Assembly: GCA_030737875.1 (NCBI GenBank)
Contig: CM060912.1
Location: 876,579,199-876,643,198, forward strand
Source: Allium sativum
Taxonomy: Eukaryota > Streptophyta > Magnoliopsida > Asparagales > Amaryllidaceae
Reading direction: 5' to 3'
DNA length: 64,000 bases
Shown here piece after piece: positions 23,838 through 36,744 of the stretch. Position 1 is the first letter of the stretch. Each line of letters begins with the position of its first letter. A program made the position numbers and the translations under genes. Below the pieces are notes generated by a model. It was not told where the DNA came from. It did not search any database and saw only the letters and a program-made list of their open reading frames with translations.

Positions 23838-25495
23838 TGTAAGAACCCCACATTGTTGACTGTTCAAATCAACAATAATCCTCACATGTCGACTTAAAAA
23901 AAAATCTAAAATACAGATAGTTATTGGGATTAATATAAGAAAAAGAAGAAAAAAGAAACACAATCACATAATCTCATAGAGGAAGGACAAAATATAATAA
24001 ATAAGTAACAATTCATGAAGCTGTTAAACCTACATTTGATTAGAATTCACAACAATTATCAGAGTTAACTATCATAAAACATACCAATCTTTGCAGCGGA
24101 ATAATAATAATAAATACATCAGTTGAGCTCCATCTTCATCTTCATAACGGTGTCTTCAATAACTGAAAACTCAGGCTGACCCAAGCACAAATGAAAACAA
24201 AAACAAAAATACTCGGATCAGAACTAAGTCTATTCTCATATCAGTCAAATCAAAACCATGTAATAATACGAGTGTCACAGCATCAGAGATGCTTACGGTA
24301 ATACACATCTCATGTCCAATGTGTTCATGAGTGCCATAACTTAAGAGATGTTACGGGAATTTCCATCTCCTAAGGATCCTTCAAACTAGATACTATATAA
24401 TATAATTTCTCTATTATAATAGTGTCTATTCAGTAAAGTATCAAAATAGCATAAGAGGGATTACCACTATTACTATTACACCGTTTATACCATTGTCATA
24501 CAGTTTGCATATAACACACCAATAAGCCGTTGGTGGATAGGGATGTGCTATGATACAACAACTTTAAATCAAAATCGTAGGGACTCGATCAGGATAATAT
24601 GACAAGGCACACGAGGAATGCCCAGAGTAGGATTATACTAGTTGCACTCCCGGACTGGTGGTAATGCACAGCTACGACTACCGCCCACCTCGGAACAACA
24701 CTTCAAAATAAAGGATGCACATATTTCAAGTCAAATCAATCAAGGGATTACAGTAATAAAGGAAGAAGTGTTGTCGATGGGGGCAGCTAACCCACTTGGT
24801 CTGGTGCAGCCCTGTTTTAATCATTTTAATTATGACCTGAAGGTCAAGGACACCCATCATCGTTCTCTTACTTTATTTTAGTAGCGTTTGCTAAACCAAC
24901 CTACTTCATTATGGATTCTCCACCATGTACACAGTTGTTAAAGTGGTTTTCGGTATTGGCATAGTGTATGAAATTATCCAATCCTGGTCTCTTTAACAAC
25001 CAAACGTTTACATTTTTCACACAAGTTGGATTAACATTTCAAATAGTTCGTACTTCATATTGAAATATCATATTATTCTTTAAAATCATTTCAATGGTCA
25101 AGATAGTACATTCTTCATAATAAAATCTCCATTTAAAACCAGGCTTAGAATCTTAAAACAAATCGAATTCTAAATAACTTGAATATTTAAAATAGTTGAA
25201 AAGTATGTTAAAATAATTTAGATATATATTTAAAATAGTTTGGAAACAATAGTTAGATAATAGAAGTTTAAATAAACAATTTAAACGTAAAAATAATGTT
25301 TATCAAAATTTAGTAAAATACATATATATGTAGTAAAATATAAAGTAGTTTGTAAAATAGATAATTGGTTATTAAAATAGTTTATTTTATTAGTAAATAT
25401 ACATAATTAAAAATAAAATAGTTTATAGAGACAGTACAATATATATAAATTTAATAGTATAGTTTATAAAATAAAATAAATATTTGGTAAAATAG
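23838..25495 (-). mobile_element. C element 3' LTR, first segment (minus strand)
   Basis: It begins TGTAAGAACC at 23838 and aligns with the partner LTR from 44218, including ATTGTTGA..TCAACAAT at its edge, the AATAATAATAATAAATAC run and the AAAATAGTTTAT repeats. By eye the partners differ at 10% or more, which makes C the oldest element with two LTRs here. It is interrupted after GGTAAAATAG by the A solo LTR and resumes at 41555. Joined length would be about 2.6 kb. There is no coding content; frames such as 24642-24881 have no counterpart of the same length in the partner. Confidence 0.85.
25491..25495. repeat. Target duplication of the A solo LTR, left copy (AATAG)
   Basis: AATAG here and at 41550-41554 flanks the solo LTR. 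The partner C LTR has a single ACTAG at the uninterrupted site (45861-45865). Confidence 0.92.
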
Positions 25496-26422
25496 TGTAA
25501 CAACCCGGAATTTCTGAACCAATTTAAAATTTTTATTTTAATTATTTTAACGGATTTAGTATATTTAAATTAATTAATTTTAAATAATAACAAAGAAAAA
25601 TTAATTTAAATCAAAGTTAGAACGTATAAATTTATTTTAATTATAAACCGAGCCTGAAATGGCGGGGTAGTTTGAAAATTCGATTTCAAATTTCAATTGA
25701 ATGTATGAGATTCAAAATAAATCGAATTTTAGTGAAACAAGAAATATTTGAATCTGTTTATAAATATCTTTCCAACGAATGTGAAAAATCCAGATTTCAT
25801 AACGGGAATTGAAAGTTATGTCCAGTTTAAAATTCAGAAAAGTCGCTGTAGAATTTATATATATTTTAATATAATATAGGGCCTTTAAAAATAGTCATTT
25901 TGCAAACGACCTCCGTTTTCGACGAAACCACTTTTGTTGGATCCTGAATGTCAAACTATTGCTAGATTCCAATTTTCAAATTTTTTGGAATTAATACGTG
26001 AGCGTGGAAAATTAAAACGTGTTTGGTCGATTTCAGTTGAATAGGATCGGCCAGAAAATGGACATTTTTCAAACGGTCTCCAAATTCGACAAAATTAGTT
26101 TTGTTAGGATCGCATCGTCAAAACAAAGTTAGAAATGAATTTTCTGTAATTTTTAGAGCTAGTATGTGGCCGTGAGAAATTAATTGTGAAACGATCAGCC
26201 ATATAAGGACAAAAACAGGGCTTTTTGAGCAAACGGATTCGAAATTCGACGAAACCATTTTTGTTAGAACCGTATCATCAAGATATAGCAACCAGTCAAT
26301 TTTCATCGCCAACGGTGTTAGTATGTGACCGTGGCATCAATAATTGTCGAATAAAGAGAGCGTGAACTAAAGAATAAATAATAAAGCAAAATTAATAATA
26401 AATAATAAATCCTGACCCACTG

Positions 26423-26432
26423 CTATATAATA
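26423..26432 (+). promoter_or_regulatory. Probable TATA box of the solo LTR
   Basis: CTATATAATATC lies about 930 bases into the LTR, matching the A element's TATA position, and is followed by a pyrimidine-rich stretch. Confidence 0.6.
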
Positions 26433-27402
26433 TCTTTTTTCCCTTCCCAAACCCTCATTATTCTTCTTCCTCAAAAATTGACAGCAACCATCTCTCACTT
26501 TTTCTCTCAAAATTTTGCAAATTAGCCCCTGGAAACAAAATAATTTATATCTCTCAATCAATACAAAATGAACCCAAACGATTTTTGGGTATTGTAGATC
26601 ATCATGATCTCTACCTACCACAAAAATTCCAGAACCTATCGTCGCACTGATTCACCGTAATCGACAGTCGAAGTCAGAAAAACAATTTCGGATTTTGGGG
26701 AATTCTGATCAAAAGGTGAAGAATTAGGTGATGACCCAGTTGAAGAAATTGTAGAGGAGAGATAGATGAACAACTTTGTCGTCTTTGGTTGTTCGATCTG
26801 AAAGCGCTCGTAGTAGCATAAAAATCGAGATGAACGTGGATGATGGTTTTCCGGTTGCTGGCGATCGGTTATGGCCTCATAGGCGGTGCAACAGGCGGAG
26901 TTGGCCGAAGGTGTTTGAAGGGCGGAGGACTAGGGTGACGTGCCGCTTCGATTTGGTGGGGTCCGCGAGGTTGACGTGGCGAGGTGGCGGCGTATTTCTG
27001 GTCGACATCTAATTGGGGTTCCGCCCAAATTCTCGTCAACGCCGACGATTGGGGTCGAGGGGGTGGCGGCGTGACAGCGTGGCGGAGCGGGGAAGCGATT
27101 GGTGGGGTCCAGCGATGGTGCAGGTAGTCTAGGTGGCGGCGCTGACCATCCAGCAAAGGGGAACGAGGTTAAAACCAAATTGGGTATGAATTTAGGGTTT
27201 AATTAATTAATTAGTTTAATTATGCAATCATTGTTCGCAACGCAAAATCTTTCACATACGAGGTCGAAATTTGATGATTTCAGATCCGTTGCGATCGTGG
27301 AGTCGAGAGCTTCGCAACGACACTAACTACGTACAATTTGGAGTAAGTTGGAATTTGGGGCAAATTCAACTCAAATGGTACCAAAATCATCAGTTAAAGA
27401 CT

Positions 27403-27407
27403 GACGG
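27403..27407. repeat. Target duplication of the D element, left copy (GACGG)
   Basis: GACGG is repeated exactly at 36727-36731. Confidence 0.95.
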
Positions 27408-30112
27408 TGTAACAGCCCACCATTTTGACCGCCCCAAGTCGGTAATTAAACCAACTCGAAGCGTTCAAAACGACGGATTGTTATTGTCTTACAGGGTTTA
27501 AAAAAGTGGAATTAACACAGAATCACAATACGATATTTACAGCGAAATGCATTTTTATAATACAATCAGAATTTTACAACGCTTGTACAACGGAGAAATA
27601 TAAATTACTACATAAATCAAAATTTACAATTATTGTCGACCTTTGCGCGCATATGCATCTTCTGCGCCTCTCCTCTTTAAGAGCTAAACCTTTGCATCTG
27701 TAACGCTTGGGTAAACACATAAATATAACCAGTTTAATTCCCACAAATTATAAAATAACAAGTGCAAACCCGTGCTTCGCACACGGTTTGTTACTACACT
27801 ATATTTGCAACTGTCGATGAGTTCATACCCCCTTTTTCCTCTATGGTTTGAGATGTAAATTCCATTTGAACTGAAAGTTCAAATTTCATGACTTACGGTT
27901 TGGAAACCCAACCCGAAAATTGTGAAACTTAAACACAATCATTATATTTCATTAGCCATAAACTCAAGTTCCAAGAGGTTTTTTTTTGAAGAGTTAGATA
28001 GGATCTCAACAGCCTGAAAATTCAGCGTTACCAATCAAATTTTTAGTCGACTAATTATGGTGTTAGTTTGACAAAGCTTTTAGCTTCCTTTCATCTCTTC
28101 ATAACATCCGTTATTGCTCTCCTATTGACAGTATTACATCTCTTTCCTATTTCTTTTTTTTTATTTGGTGTGTTGCTGGCCCACTAATGTTACAAGTGGG
28201 CCAACAACCCACTTATTAGAAGCATGTCCAACCTGCATGCGCAGGTGGACAGAAGCATGTTTATACCCTTCTGTGCATGCAAGTAGGTAAAAACGTAACA
28301 TAAACATTATTTACCTTATTTTAACCCAGCATTCATTATGCATTTGATGTTACATTGACTTCAATGAATAATCTTACCATAGAAACTCAACAAAACAATA
28401 CCCATGTTACAAGCAAGAAAAAGAAACGTTGCTACAACTTTAAATGGAAATAAATTATGATTTCAAGAAATCAGGAAATTGGTTTATAAGGGGTATTGTT
28501 TACAAAAAAATGAATTCATGTTAAGTTTTCCCCTAACTTTTCCATAGTAATGAAAATGTTGCTTGAGTAACATAAGTTGTAGCATGTGACGCCTCCAACG
28601 ATTTAACCCATTGCATATCGAAAGGTACATTTAGCCAAAGTTATAACACTACAACTCTGACTATACCACACTAACTTCATATTCTAAAAATAAAGTCCTT
28701 ACATATTAAACATATAATAGGTAATTTCTTCCTTAGTGAATATCTTCTTTTGTTTCTCATCTTTGCATTAACGTTTCATGGTTTATTGTTCCAGTAATTG
28801 GCTTGATTTCCCAAGCTAATTCCTAATCGTGACAACTGTAGCTAATCTCATGTAAAGCACTTGTTCTATATATATATATTTATATTTATTCATATATAAC
28901 CCAACCTATAAAAAAAACCTAAGACAATAAATAAGAGATTATCTCAATAATGAAATTTGTTGAACACATGCTGTTTTGGACACAGTAGAAGCGACTGAGG
29001 TGAGTCAAGAAAAATACCACCAATTGCTGGATGCACAAACTTGAACCTTAACAAAAATCTACACAAAACTTGTACTGCGTGACGAAATAGCGAAAAGGAC
29101 TTATAATTTATATTTTTAAAGTAAAACTGTTAACAAGAGGTAATTCAGTCTGTTCATTGTTCCTTTAAACAAATCATTGCATGCATGTTTCCGAATAAGC
29201 GTCCAATTCTCAAATAAGACATTGCAAACATGTTCCTCTATAAACATCATTTTCATAATGGTTGAATGCAAAGATAAAAAACCAAGAGTGCAGAATGCCA
29301 AGTTCAAACTATGTTGAAACAGTCACAAAAGGGCAAGCCGAAGCAAAGTCATAGACAATGAAAATCAAAGCCAAACAAAGCCAAGCAATTCAAACAAATG
29401 AATAATTCACAAATAAATCAGTCTACATGCTAACTCATCAGTTCAAACATCATTTGAGTTATGTTTGCACATACCTGAACCAAGAACGTGACTTTTCGGA
29501 ACTTGAACGGCGAAGAAAAACATGCAAACTCATAATTTTCAGTGCTGATGGCCTTGGGTTCAGTTGCGTTTCGGGTGTCGGAGCGGGCGTTTACAAGATT
29601 GGCGAAGTGCTGGAGCACGGTGACATCCAAAACGACAACTGACGAGGGTGATAGCCGAAACATCGCTTGTAGTCGAGGTGGAGGTCGGAGAACGTGCCGA
29701 AGCCGAGGCTCAGAGGTGAGCCAATTCGCAGTGGCTCAGAGCGGGTTTAGATCAGAGATGGTTCCTAACATGCACAATTTAGGGAGGGCGTTGATTAGAG
29801 GAGGTGAGAGGCCAATTGGGTGGAAGACGGAGACGCCAATTCGATTGCCAGGAGGAGGACCAAATTTTTGATTTTGGGAAAACGAAATTTGGGGGAGAAA
29901 TGAATTAATTGGTTGTCCTCCCTGAGAAGAGGAACGGTATCCCCCCCTTACTAAGGGATGGTGCAGAGTGATAAACGGAAAACCGAAAATTCCCGGCCAG
30001 TTTAGAAGCACTAAGAACCAATTTAACAAGTGTAAACCAATTCTGCCCAGTTTTCAACAGGTGTCAAACAAATTCAGCTAATAGAACAAGTGGCAACAAA
30101 TACCCTAAAAGA

Positions 30113-30145
<33 letters not shown>

Positions 30146-30528
30146 ATCATTTGATAAATGTGCATACAATTACACTAACTAATACTAAGGTATTTGTAAA
30201 TTTTCAAATACAGTTCCAATATTAATTTTTATAACCTAATTCAAATCTAATAAATTATAAAACAAATTCTCAAGGTAAATAAAATTAAAATTAAAATTTG
30301 AACTAATAAAATAAATTAATTTATAATTTTATCAAAAAATTTATCAAACATTAACTTAAATGAATGTTAACGTTTTATTTCAATTCAAGTTCAAAAATAA
30401 TTAAATTTTTGCAATAATACTTTAGATTCCACCCATTTTAATTTTTCGCTGAAAATCTTAATTTATTTCTAAATGCCAAAAAATTCCAAAGCTATAACAA
30501 CCCACTACCAAAAATCCGGGTTGTTACA
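27408..30528 (-). repeat. 3' LTR of the D element (3121 bp)
   Basis: Plus-strand order: TGTAACAGCCCACC start; CCGTGCTTCGCACACGG dyad near 27770; an adjacent hairpin pair near 28193-28252; AT-rich middle; leader region (29475-30100) with an open minus-strand frame; a TA/TG microsatellite (30112-30144); end in GGGTTGTTACA. The 77-codon minus frame (29663-29430) starts MFRLSPSSVVVLDVTVLQHF and is present in both LTRs, but differs at about nine residues, which argues against selection on the protein. CAG|GTATGT (29474-29469) is a possible splice donor inside it. Confidence 0.9.
30112..30144 (-). repeat. AT/GT microsatellite that may serve as TATA region of D
   Basis: A run of TA dinucleotides followed by TG lies about 395-415 bases into the minus-strand LTR. 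The partner LTR has a TA run at about 36310-36338. No other TATA box is visible in this LTR. Confidence 0.5.
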
Positions 30529-31439
30529 GACTCCCCCCTTAAAGAAATTGCGTCCTCGCAATTTGCAACATTACCAAATTCCAACATCGCACCTCAACTT
30601 CTTCCTTTTTAATTAAACATTCAACACATAGAATTTGGATCTTTAGTAATTCTTCCCCGATAGAAAACTTGATTATTTGATTGTAAGAATTTCAACTCTT
30701 ACCCCAGCTTTAATACATATTTTGGGACGCCCACTCTTCGTTTTCAATATAAAAGTATCGTATATCAATCAATACGATTCCACTTATAATAATTTCAGAA
30801 AATATGATAAAAGAATAAGATCAGAGTATCATTTGTAAATCAAAACGATACTCGTAATGAATACAATAAGAGGGTAAAACAAACAATAATGAAGTACATA
30901 TATAGATCAGATATTTCATGACATTTATCATATATAAATCAATATGATATAATAAAATAAGTCGGAGTATCATATATAAAGCAATATGATACTCATAATA
31001 CTCTTTACATAAAACAATGTGATCAAAACGGAGTACAAATGAATACGATACTTATAATAAATTCCAAATTAATAATAAAACGATAAAAGCAAATTATAAC
31101 AGAGTATCATATATAAATCAATACAATACCCATAACAAGTGCAATGAAACGGTAAGAGTAAACCAATAGAGTAGCTTATCTAAAGTAAAATCTCATGGCA
31201 TTTATCATATATAAAACAATATGATAAAATAACTTGAGTTAGAGTACCACATAAACAAATATGATAAAATGAATCAAAACAGAGTACCACATATAAATCA
31301 ATGCGATACTCGTAATAAATATCTTATGATAATTAATCAGATGAAATAAATCTTCATGGCTCTTATCATATGTAAAAGCGATATGATCAAATTGGAATAT
31401 CATATGTAAATTGATACGATACTCATAACAATTAGCAAA

Positions 31440-32035
31440 TATAAACCAATATGACAATCAAATCAAATCAGAGTATCATATATAAATCAATACGATACTC
31501 ATAACATATACGAAACAATACGATACTTATAAGTAACCAAGTCAATAAGATCTTCATGGCATTTGTCGTTTATCAATCAAATTAAGGTATAAATCAATAT
31601 AACAATTATCATATATAAATCAATATGATAATATAATCAAATCAGAGTATCATATATAAATCAATATGATGCTCATAACAACTATCACGTATAAATCAAT
31701 ATGATAATATAATCAAATCAGAGTATCATATATAAAATCAATATGATGCTCATAACAATTATCATATATAAACCAATATGATAATATAATCCAAATCAGA
31801 GTATCATATATAAAATCAATATGATGCTCATAACAATTATCATATATAAATCAATATGATAATATAATCAAATCAGAGTATCATATATAAAATCAATACG
31901 ATACTCATAACAATTATCATATATAAAATCAATATGATAATATAATCAATTCAGAGTATCATATATAAATCAATATGATACTCATAACAATTATCATATA
32001 TAAAATCAATATGATAATATAATCAAATCAGTTAT
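31440..32035 (-). repeat. 77-78-base tandem array of inverted repeats in D
   Basis: GAGTATCATATATAAATCA starts recur at 31645, 31721, 31799, 31876 and 31954. Each unit carries two dyads of the form ATCATAT..ATATGAT. A more decayed part extends left to about 30820. Confidence 0.9.
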
Positions 32036-32109
32036 AGTAATGTAATAAAATATTAGGGGATTATGAGAAAAATGTAACTTGACTCATAAATACCAAATAA
32101 ACAGACGAT

Positions 32110-32480
32110 AGTATTGTAAAATCACAGTGGTAGAGCTCGAGCGTGCATCGAGACATCCGCACCGTAATCCACTCATAGCGCCATAACGACACCAAGCGAT
32201 CAACCCAGGATAACCAAGATGGTATAAGGCGAAGGCCGTATGCTACCCGTTCACGGCACTACACGTGGAACCCCCACGCCTCCATCTGATGTAGTCCATG
32301 ACCCGCCGATCGGGAATCCCGATCAAAACAACAAAATTGCCCAATGTAGCAGACCGTTTGACATTTGGTGGTAGATGGGCGAAATTTAATGCCACTGATT
32401 CAGGTAGCGATCCCGAATCAGGTCGACCAAGATGGAGTTTTGGTCCACTGGTACAACAGAGTCCAATCTATCCCAATCCC
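32110..32480. other. GC-richer block with two dyads inside the D interior
   Basis: It contains GATCGGGA-A-TCCCGATC (near 32308) and CTGATTC..GAATCAG (near 32396-32422). It is flanked on both sides by the AT-rich array. No function is recognised; it may be a remnant of an untranslated or gag-proximal region. Confidence 0.4.
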
Positions 32481-33561
32481 AAAATGAAATGTATTTTTCG
32501 AACATTATTTTATAATATATATGCCATGAAGTTCAAAGTGTTTATAACATCAAAACACTTTATAAACTTAATCATGCTTTGAAAATATACCATCACATGC
32601 AAGCACGATAATAATCATAAACCGAATTAAACAAAACAAAGCTGATATTCAATTTTATCATATATAAAAACAATATGATAAAATAAATCGAAATAGAGTA
32701 TCGTATATAAATCAATATGATACTCATAAGAAATACAATACGTATAACAATATGACAAAATAAATCAAATCACAATAGTTGTGATATAGAACAAAAAGTA
32801 TCGTCATTAGGATGACGTAAAAGCATGTCAACTTAGAAAACACGTCAATTCAATCATTGAAGTATACTTTCAAACAGTAATTACTCAAATATAACACATT
32901 ATGTTACAAGTATATTTTAAGAAGCAAATCTCACAACGGAGAATACAAAAACAACTGAATATTCCATATGAGAAGTCAAGAGAGTAACCAGAAAAGTATT
33001 ACCAAACGTCCCATACCGCTTGGTATTACTAATCCATTTACTCCAAATCCTTGTCATACAAAATTTCTCAATGAAAATTGTGTTTAGTTCAAGCTATATA
33101 TATGTTTCAAAGTATTTTGTAAAATCAAAATAATTAGTTCTCTTTTGGTTGTCTTTATTATTGATTTATTATCACCGGTATTCTTACTTTATTTCAAATA
33201 CCAATCCAATGTGAATCAATTTCAGTACTGATTTAGCACTTGTTTCGACAACCGTCTCAAATCGAACATCATCTGAGTATCTTTCGAAAGATCCATACTT
33301 AGTACTTTTTCTTAAATTTCAACCAAAATCTCTTTCAAAATTACTCGAAAGACTTCAAAAACACTTGGCAAAAATTAATTCATTAATTACCTATTACAAT
33401 TATTAATTTTCCTCCTAGGATCTCTACAAAACAATTTACTTTTCCCCAATTCGCGCTCTCTCAACAGAGATTCTAGCGTCAATTCCGCTCATTGTAGGGT
33501 ATTTCAACCCTATCTCTAATGAGTTTTTAAACCCAATAAGCCAAGTTTTATAAAAACCATA

Positions 33562-33573
33562 GCTCTGATACCA
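33562..33573 (-). other. Primer-binding site, initiator tRNA-Met type (D element)
   Basis: GCTCTGATACCA on the plus strand, two bases left of the LTR start at 33576. Confidence 0.94.
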
Positions 33574-33575
33574 AA

Positions 33576-36311
33576 TGTAACAGCCCGCCATTTTGACCGC
33601 CCCAAGTCGGTAATTAAACCAACTCGAAGCGTTCAAAACGACGGATTGTTATTGGCTTACAAGGTTTAAAAAAATGGAATTAACATAGAATCACAATACG
33701 ATATTTACAGCGAAATGCATTTTTATAATAAAATCAGAATTTTACAATGCTTGTACAGCGGAGAAATATAAATTACTACATAAATCAAAATTTACAATTA
33801 TTGTCGACCTTTGCGCGCATATGCATCTTCTGCGCCTCTCCTCTTTAAGAGCTAAACCTTTGCATCTGTAACGCTTGGGTAAACACATAAATATAACCAG
33901 TTTAATTCCCACAAATTATTAAATAACAAGTGCAAACCCGTGCTACGCACACGGTTTGTTACTACACTATATTTGCAACTGTCGATGAGTTCATGCCCCC
34001 TTTTCCTCTATGGTTTGAGATGTAAATTCCGTTTGAACTGAAAGTTCAAATTTCACGACTTACGGTTTGGAAACCCAACCTAAAAATCGTGAAACTTTAA
34101 CAAAATCATTATATTTCATAAGCCATAAACTCAAGTTCCAAAGGATTTTTTTTGAAGAGTTAGATAGGATCTCAACAGCCTGCAAATTCAACATTGCCAA
34201 TCAAGTTTTTAGTCGACAATTATGCTGTTAGTTTGACAAAGCTTTTAGCTTCCTTTAATCTCTTCAAAGCATCCGTTATTGCTCTCCTATTGACAGTATT
34301 ACATCTCTTTCCTATTTCTTTCTTTTATTATTATTATTATTATTATTATTTGGTGTGTTGCTGGCCTACTAAAGTTGCAAGTGGGCCAATAACCCACTTA
34401 TTAGAAGCATGTCCACCTGCATGCGCAGGTGGACAGAAGCATGTTTATACCCTCCTGTGCATGCAAGTAGGAAAATATGTAACATAAACTTTATTTACCT
34501 TATTTTAGCCCAACATTCATCATGCATTTGATGTTACATTGACTTCAATGAATATTCTTACCATAGAAACTCAACAAAACAATACCCATGTTACAAGCAA
34601 GAAAAAGAAACGTTGCTACAACTTTAAATGGCAATAAATTATGATTTCAAGAAATCAGGAAATTGGTTTATAAGGGGTATTGTTTACAAAAAAATTGAAT
34701 TCATGTTTTCAGTGCTCAAGAGCAAAGCTTTCCCCTAACTTTTCCATAGTAATGAAAATGTTGCTTGAGTAACATAAGTTGTAGCATGTGATGCCTCCAA
34801 CGATTTAACCCATTTCATATCGAAAGGTAAGTTTAGCCAAAGTTATAACACTGCAACTCTGACTATACCACACTGACTTCAGATTCTAAAAATAAAGTCC
34901 TTACATATTAAACATATAATAGGTAATTTCTTCCTTATTGAATATCTTCTTTTGTTTCTCATCTTTGCATTAACATTTCATGGTTTATTGTTCCAGTAAT
35001 TGGCTTGATTTCCCAAGCTAATTCCTAATCGTGACAACTGCAGCTAATCTCATGTAAAGCAATTGTTCTATATGTATATAATTTATATATAACCCAACCT
35101 ATAAAAAAAACCTAAGACAATAAATAAGAGATTATCTCAACAATGAAATTTGCTGAACACATGCTGTTTTGGACACAGTAGAAGTGACTGAGGTGAGTCA
35201 AGAAAAATACCACCAATTGCTGGATGCAAAAACTTGAACCTTAACAAAAATCTACACAAAACTTGTACTGCGTGACGAAATAGCGAAAATGACTTATAAT
35301 TTATATTTTTAAAGTAGAACTGTTAACAAGAGGTAATTCAGTCTGTTCATTGTTCTTTTAAATAAATCATTGCATGCATGTTTCCGAATAAGCGTCCAAT
35401 TCTCAAATAAGTCATTGCAAACATGTTCCTCTATAAACAACATTTTCATAATGGTTGAATGCAAAGATCAAAAACCAAGAGTGCAAAATGCCAAGTTCAA
35501 ACTGTGTTGAAACAGTCACAAAAGGGCAAGCCGAAGCAAAGTCATAGACAATGAAAATCAAAGCCAAACAATGCCAAGCAATTCAGGAAATAAACAAATG
35601 AATAATTCACAAATAAATCAGTGTACATGCTAACTCATCAGTTCAAACATCATTTGAGTTATGTTTGCACATACCTGAACCAAGATCGTGACTTTTTGGA
35701 ACTTGAACGGCGAAGAAAAACATGCAAACTCGGAACTTTTAGTGCTGATGGCCTTGGGTTCAATTGCGTCTCGGGTGTCGGAGAGGGCGTTAACAAGATT
35801 GGCGAAGTGCTGGAGCACGGTGACATCCAAAACAACAACTGACGAGGGTGATAGCCGAAACATCGCTTGAAGTCGAGGTGGAGGTCGGAGAAGAGCCGAA
35901 GCCGAGGCTTAGAGGTGAGCCAATTCGCAGTGGCTTAGAGCGGGTTTAGATCGGAGACGGTTCCTAAAACGCACGATTAAGGGAGGGCATTGATCAAAGG
36001 AGATGAGAGGCCAATTGGGTGGAAGACGGAGACGCTGATTCGATTGCCAGGAGGATGACCAAATTTCTGATTTTGGGGAACACGAAATTTGAGGGAGAAA
36101 TGAATTAATTGGTTGTCCTCCCTGATAAGAGGAACGGTGTCCCCCCTTACTAAGGAATGGTGCAGAGTGATAAACGAAAAACCTAAAATTCCCGATCAGT
36201 TTAGAAGCACTCAGAACCAATTAAACAAGTGTAAACCAATTCTGCTCAGTTTTCAACAGGTGTCAAACAAATTCAGCCAATAGAACAAGTGGCAACAAAT
36301 ACCCTAAAAGA

Positions 36312-36345
<34 letters not shown>

Positions 36346-36726
36346 CATTTGATAAATGTGCATGCAATTACACTAACTAATACTAAGGTATTTGTAAATT
36401 TTCAAATACAGTTCCAATATTAATTTTTATAACACAATTCAAATCTAATAAATTATAAAACAAATTCTCAAGTTAAATAAAATTAAAATTAAAATTTGAA
36501 CAAATAAAATAAATTAGTTTATAATTTTATCAACAAATTTATCAAACATTAACTTAAATGAATGTTAACGTTTTATTTCAATTCAAGTTCAAAAACAATT
36601 AAATTTTTGCAATAATACTTTAGATTCCACCCATTTTAATTTTTCACTGAAAACCTTAATTTATTTCTAAATGCCAAAAATTTCCTAAGCTATAACAACC
36701 CACTACCAAAAAACCGGGTTGTTACA
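33576..36726 (-). repeat. 5' LTR of the D element (3151 bp)
   Basis: This is the partner of 27408-30528 with the same order of parts. It carries an ATT trinucleotide run (about 34325-34350) absent from the partner, where only a T-rich stretch is seen. Hairpins AAGTGGG/CCCACTT (34379-34399) and GTCCACCTGC/GCAGGTGGAC (34411-34434) are intact here; one arm has an extra A in the partner. The possible donor CAG|GTATGT is at 35674-35669 (minus). Confidence 0.9.
34379..34434. other. Two adjacent GC-rich hairpins in the D LTR
   Basis: AAGTGGG/CCCACTT has a seven-base loop. GTCCACCTGC/GCAGGTGGAC has ten-base perfect arms and the loop ATGC. Confidence 0.7.
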
Positions 36727-36731
36727 GACGG
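36727..36731. repeat. Target duplication of the D element, right copy (GACGG)
   Basis: Exact match to 27403-27407. Confidence 0.95.
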
Positions 36732-36744
36732 AGTGGAAACGAAG

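Larger units (their letters stand above)
25496..27407 (+). mobile_element. A-type solo LTR, first segment
   Basis: It begins TGTAACAACCCGG and matches the A LTR start. The U3 has three degenerate repeats (about 25890-26350) followed by a TATA box (26423-26432), then a leader that is GC-rich from about 26860 to 27165. The leader is broken by the D element at 27408. Joined to 36732-41549 the LTR is about 6.7 kb, close to the 6.5 kb of the full A element. With a clean target duplication and no internal region it is a solo LTR, normally formed by recombination between two LTRs. Reading frames in 26776-27178 overlap on both strands and look like by-products of GC-rich sequence. Confidence 0.9.
30529..33575 (-). 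mobile_element. Internal region of the D element, non-coding
   Basis: On the minus strand it runs from the primer-binding site at right to the polypurine tract at left (CCCCCCTTAAAG on the plus strand, 30533-30544). The reverse strand beside the tract reads GCGAGGACGCAATTTC, the shared cis module. From about 30820 to 32035 and again at 32640-32770 it holds ATCATAT..ATATGAT repeats. A GC-richer block lies at 32110-32480. The leader near 33490-33560 matches those of B, C and F. The plus-strand frame 32298-32582 opposes the element and shows no domain. Confidence 0.88.
27408..36726 (-). mobile_element. Complete non-autonomous LTR retrotransposon, family D (minus strand)
   Basis: Direct LTRs at 27408-30528 and 33576-36726 flank a 3.05-kb interior. 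Both borders are canonical TG...CA, the target duplication is exact, and a primer-binding site and polypurine tract are present on the minus strand. About eight mismatches appear in the first 200 aligned LTR bases. The interior has no gag-pol frame; it is filled mostly by a 77-78-base AT-rich array. The element sits in the leader of the A solo LTR, between its TATA box and its splice-donor-like site. It uses the same polypurine module as A, C and F and so probably depended on similar Tekay-type enzymes. Confidence 0.93.

Noticed and set aside
29430..29663. 77-codon minus-strand frame in both D LTRs (also 35630-35863)
   Set aside because: About nine residues differ between copies, so most base changes alter the protein; no family is recognised. 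Probably untranslated leader.
31440..32035. CRISPR-like regular array
   Set aside because: Repeats are contiguous with no unique spacers, vary between units, and lie inside a plant retrotransposon.
32298..32582. 94-codon plus-strand frame in the D interior
   Set aside because: It opposes the element's transcription, shows no domain and has no second copy in the window for comparison.
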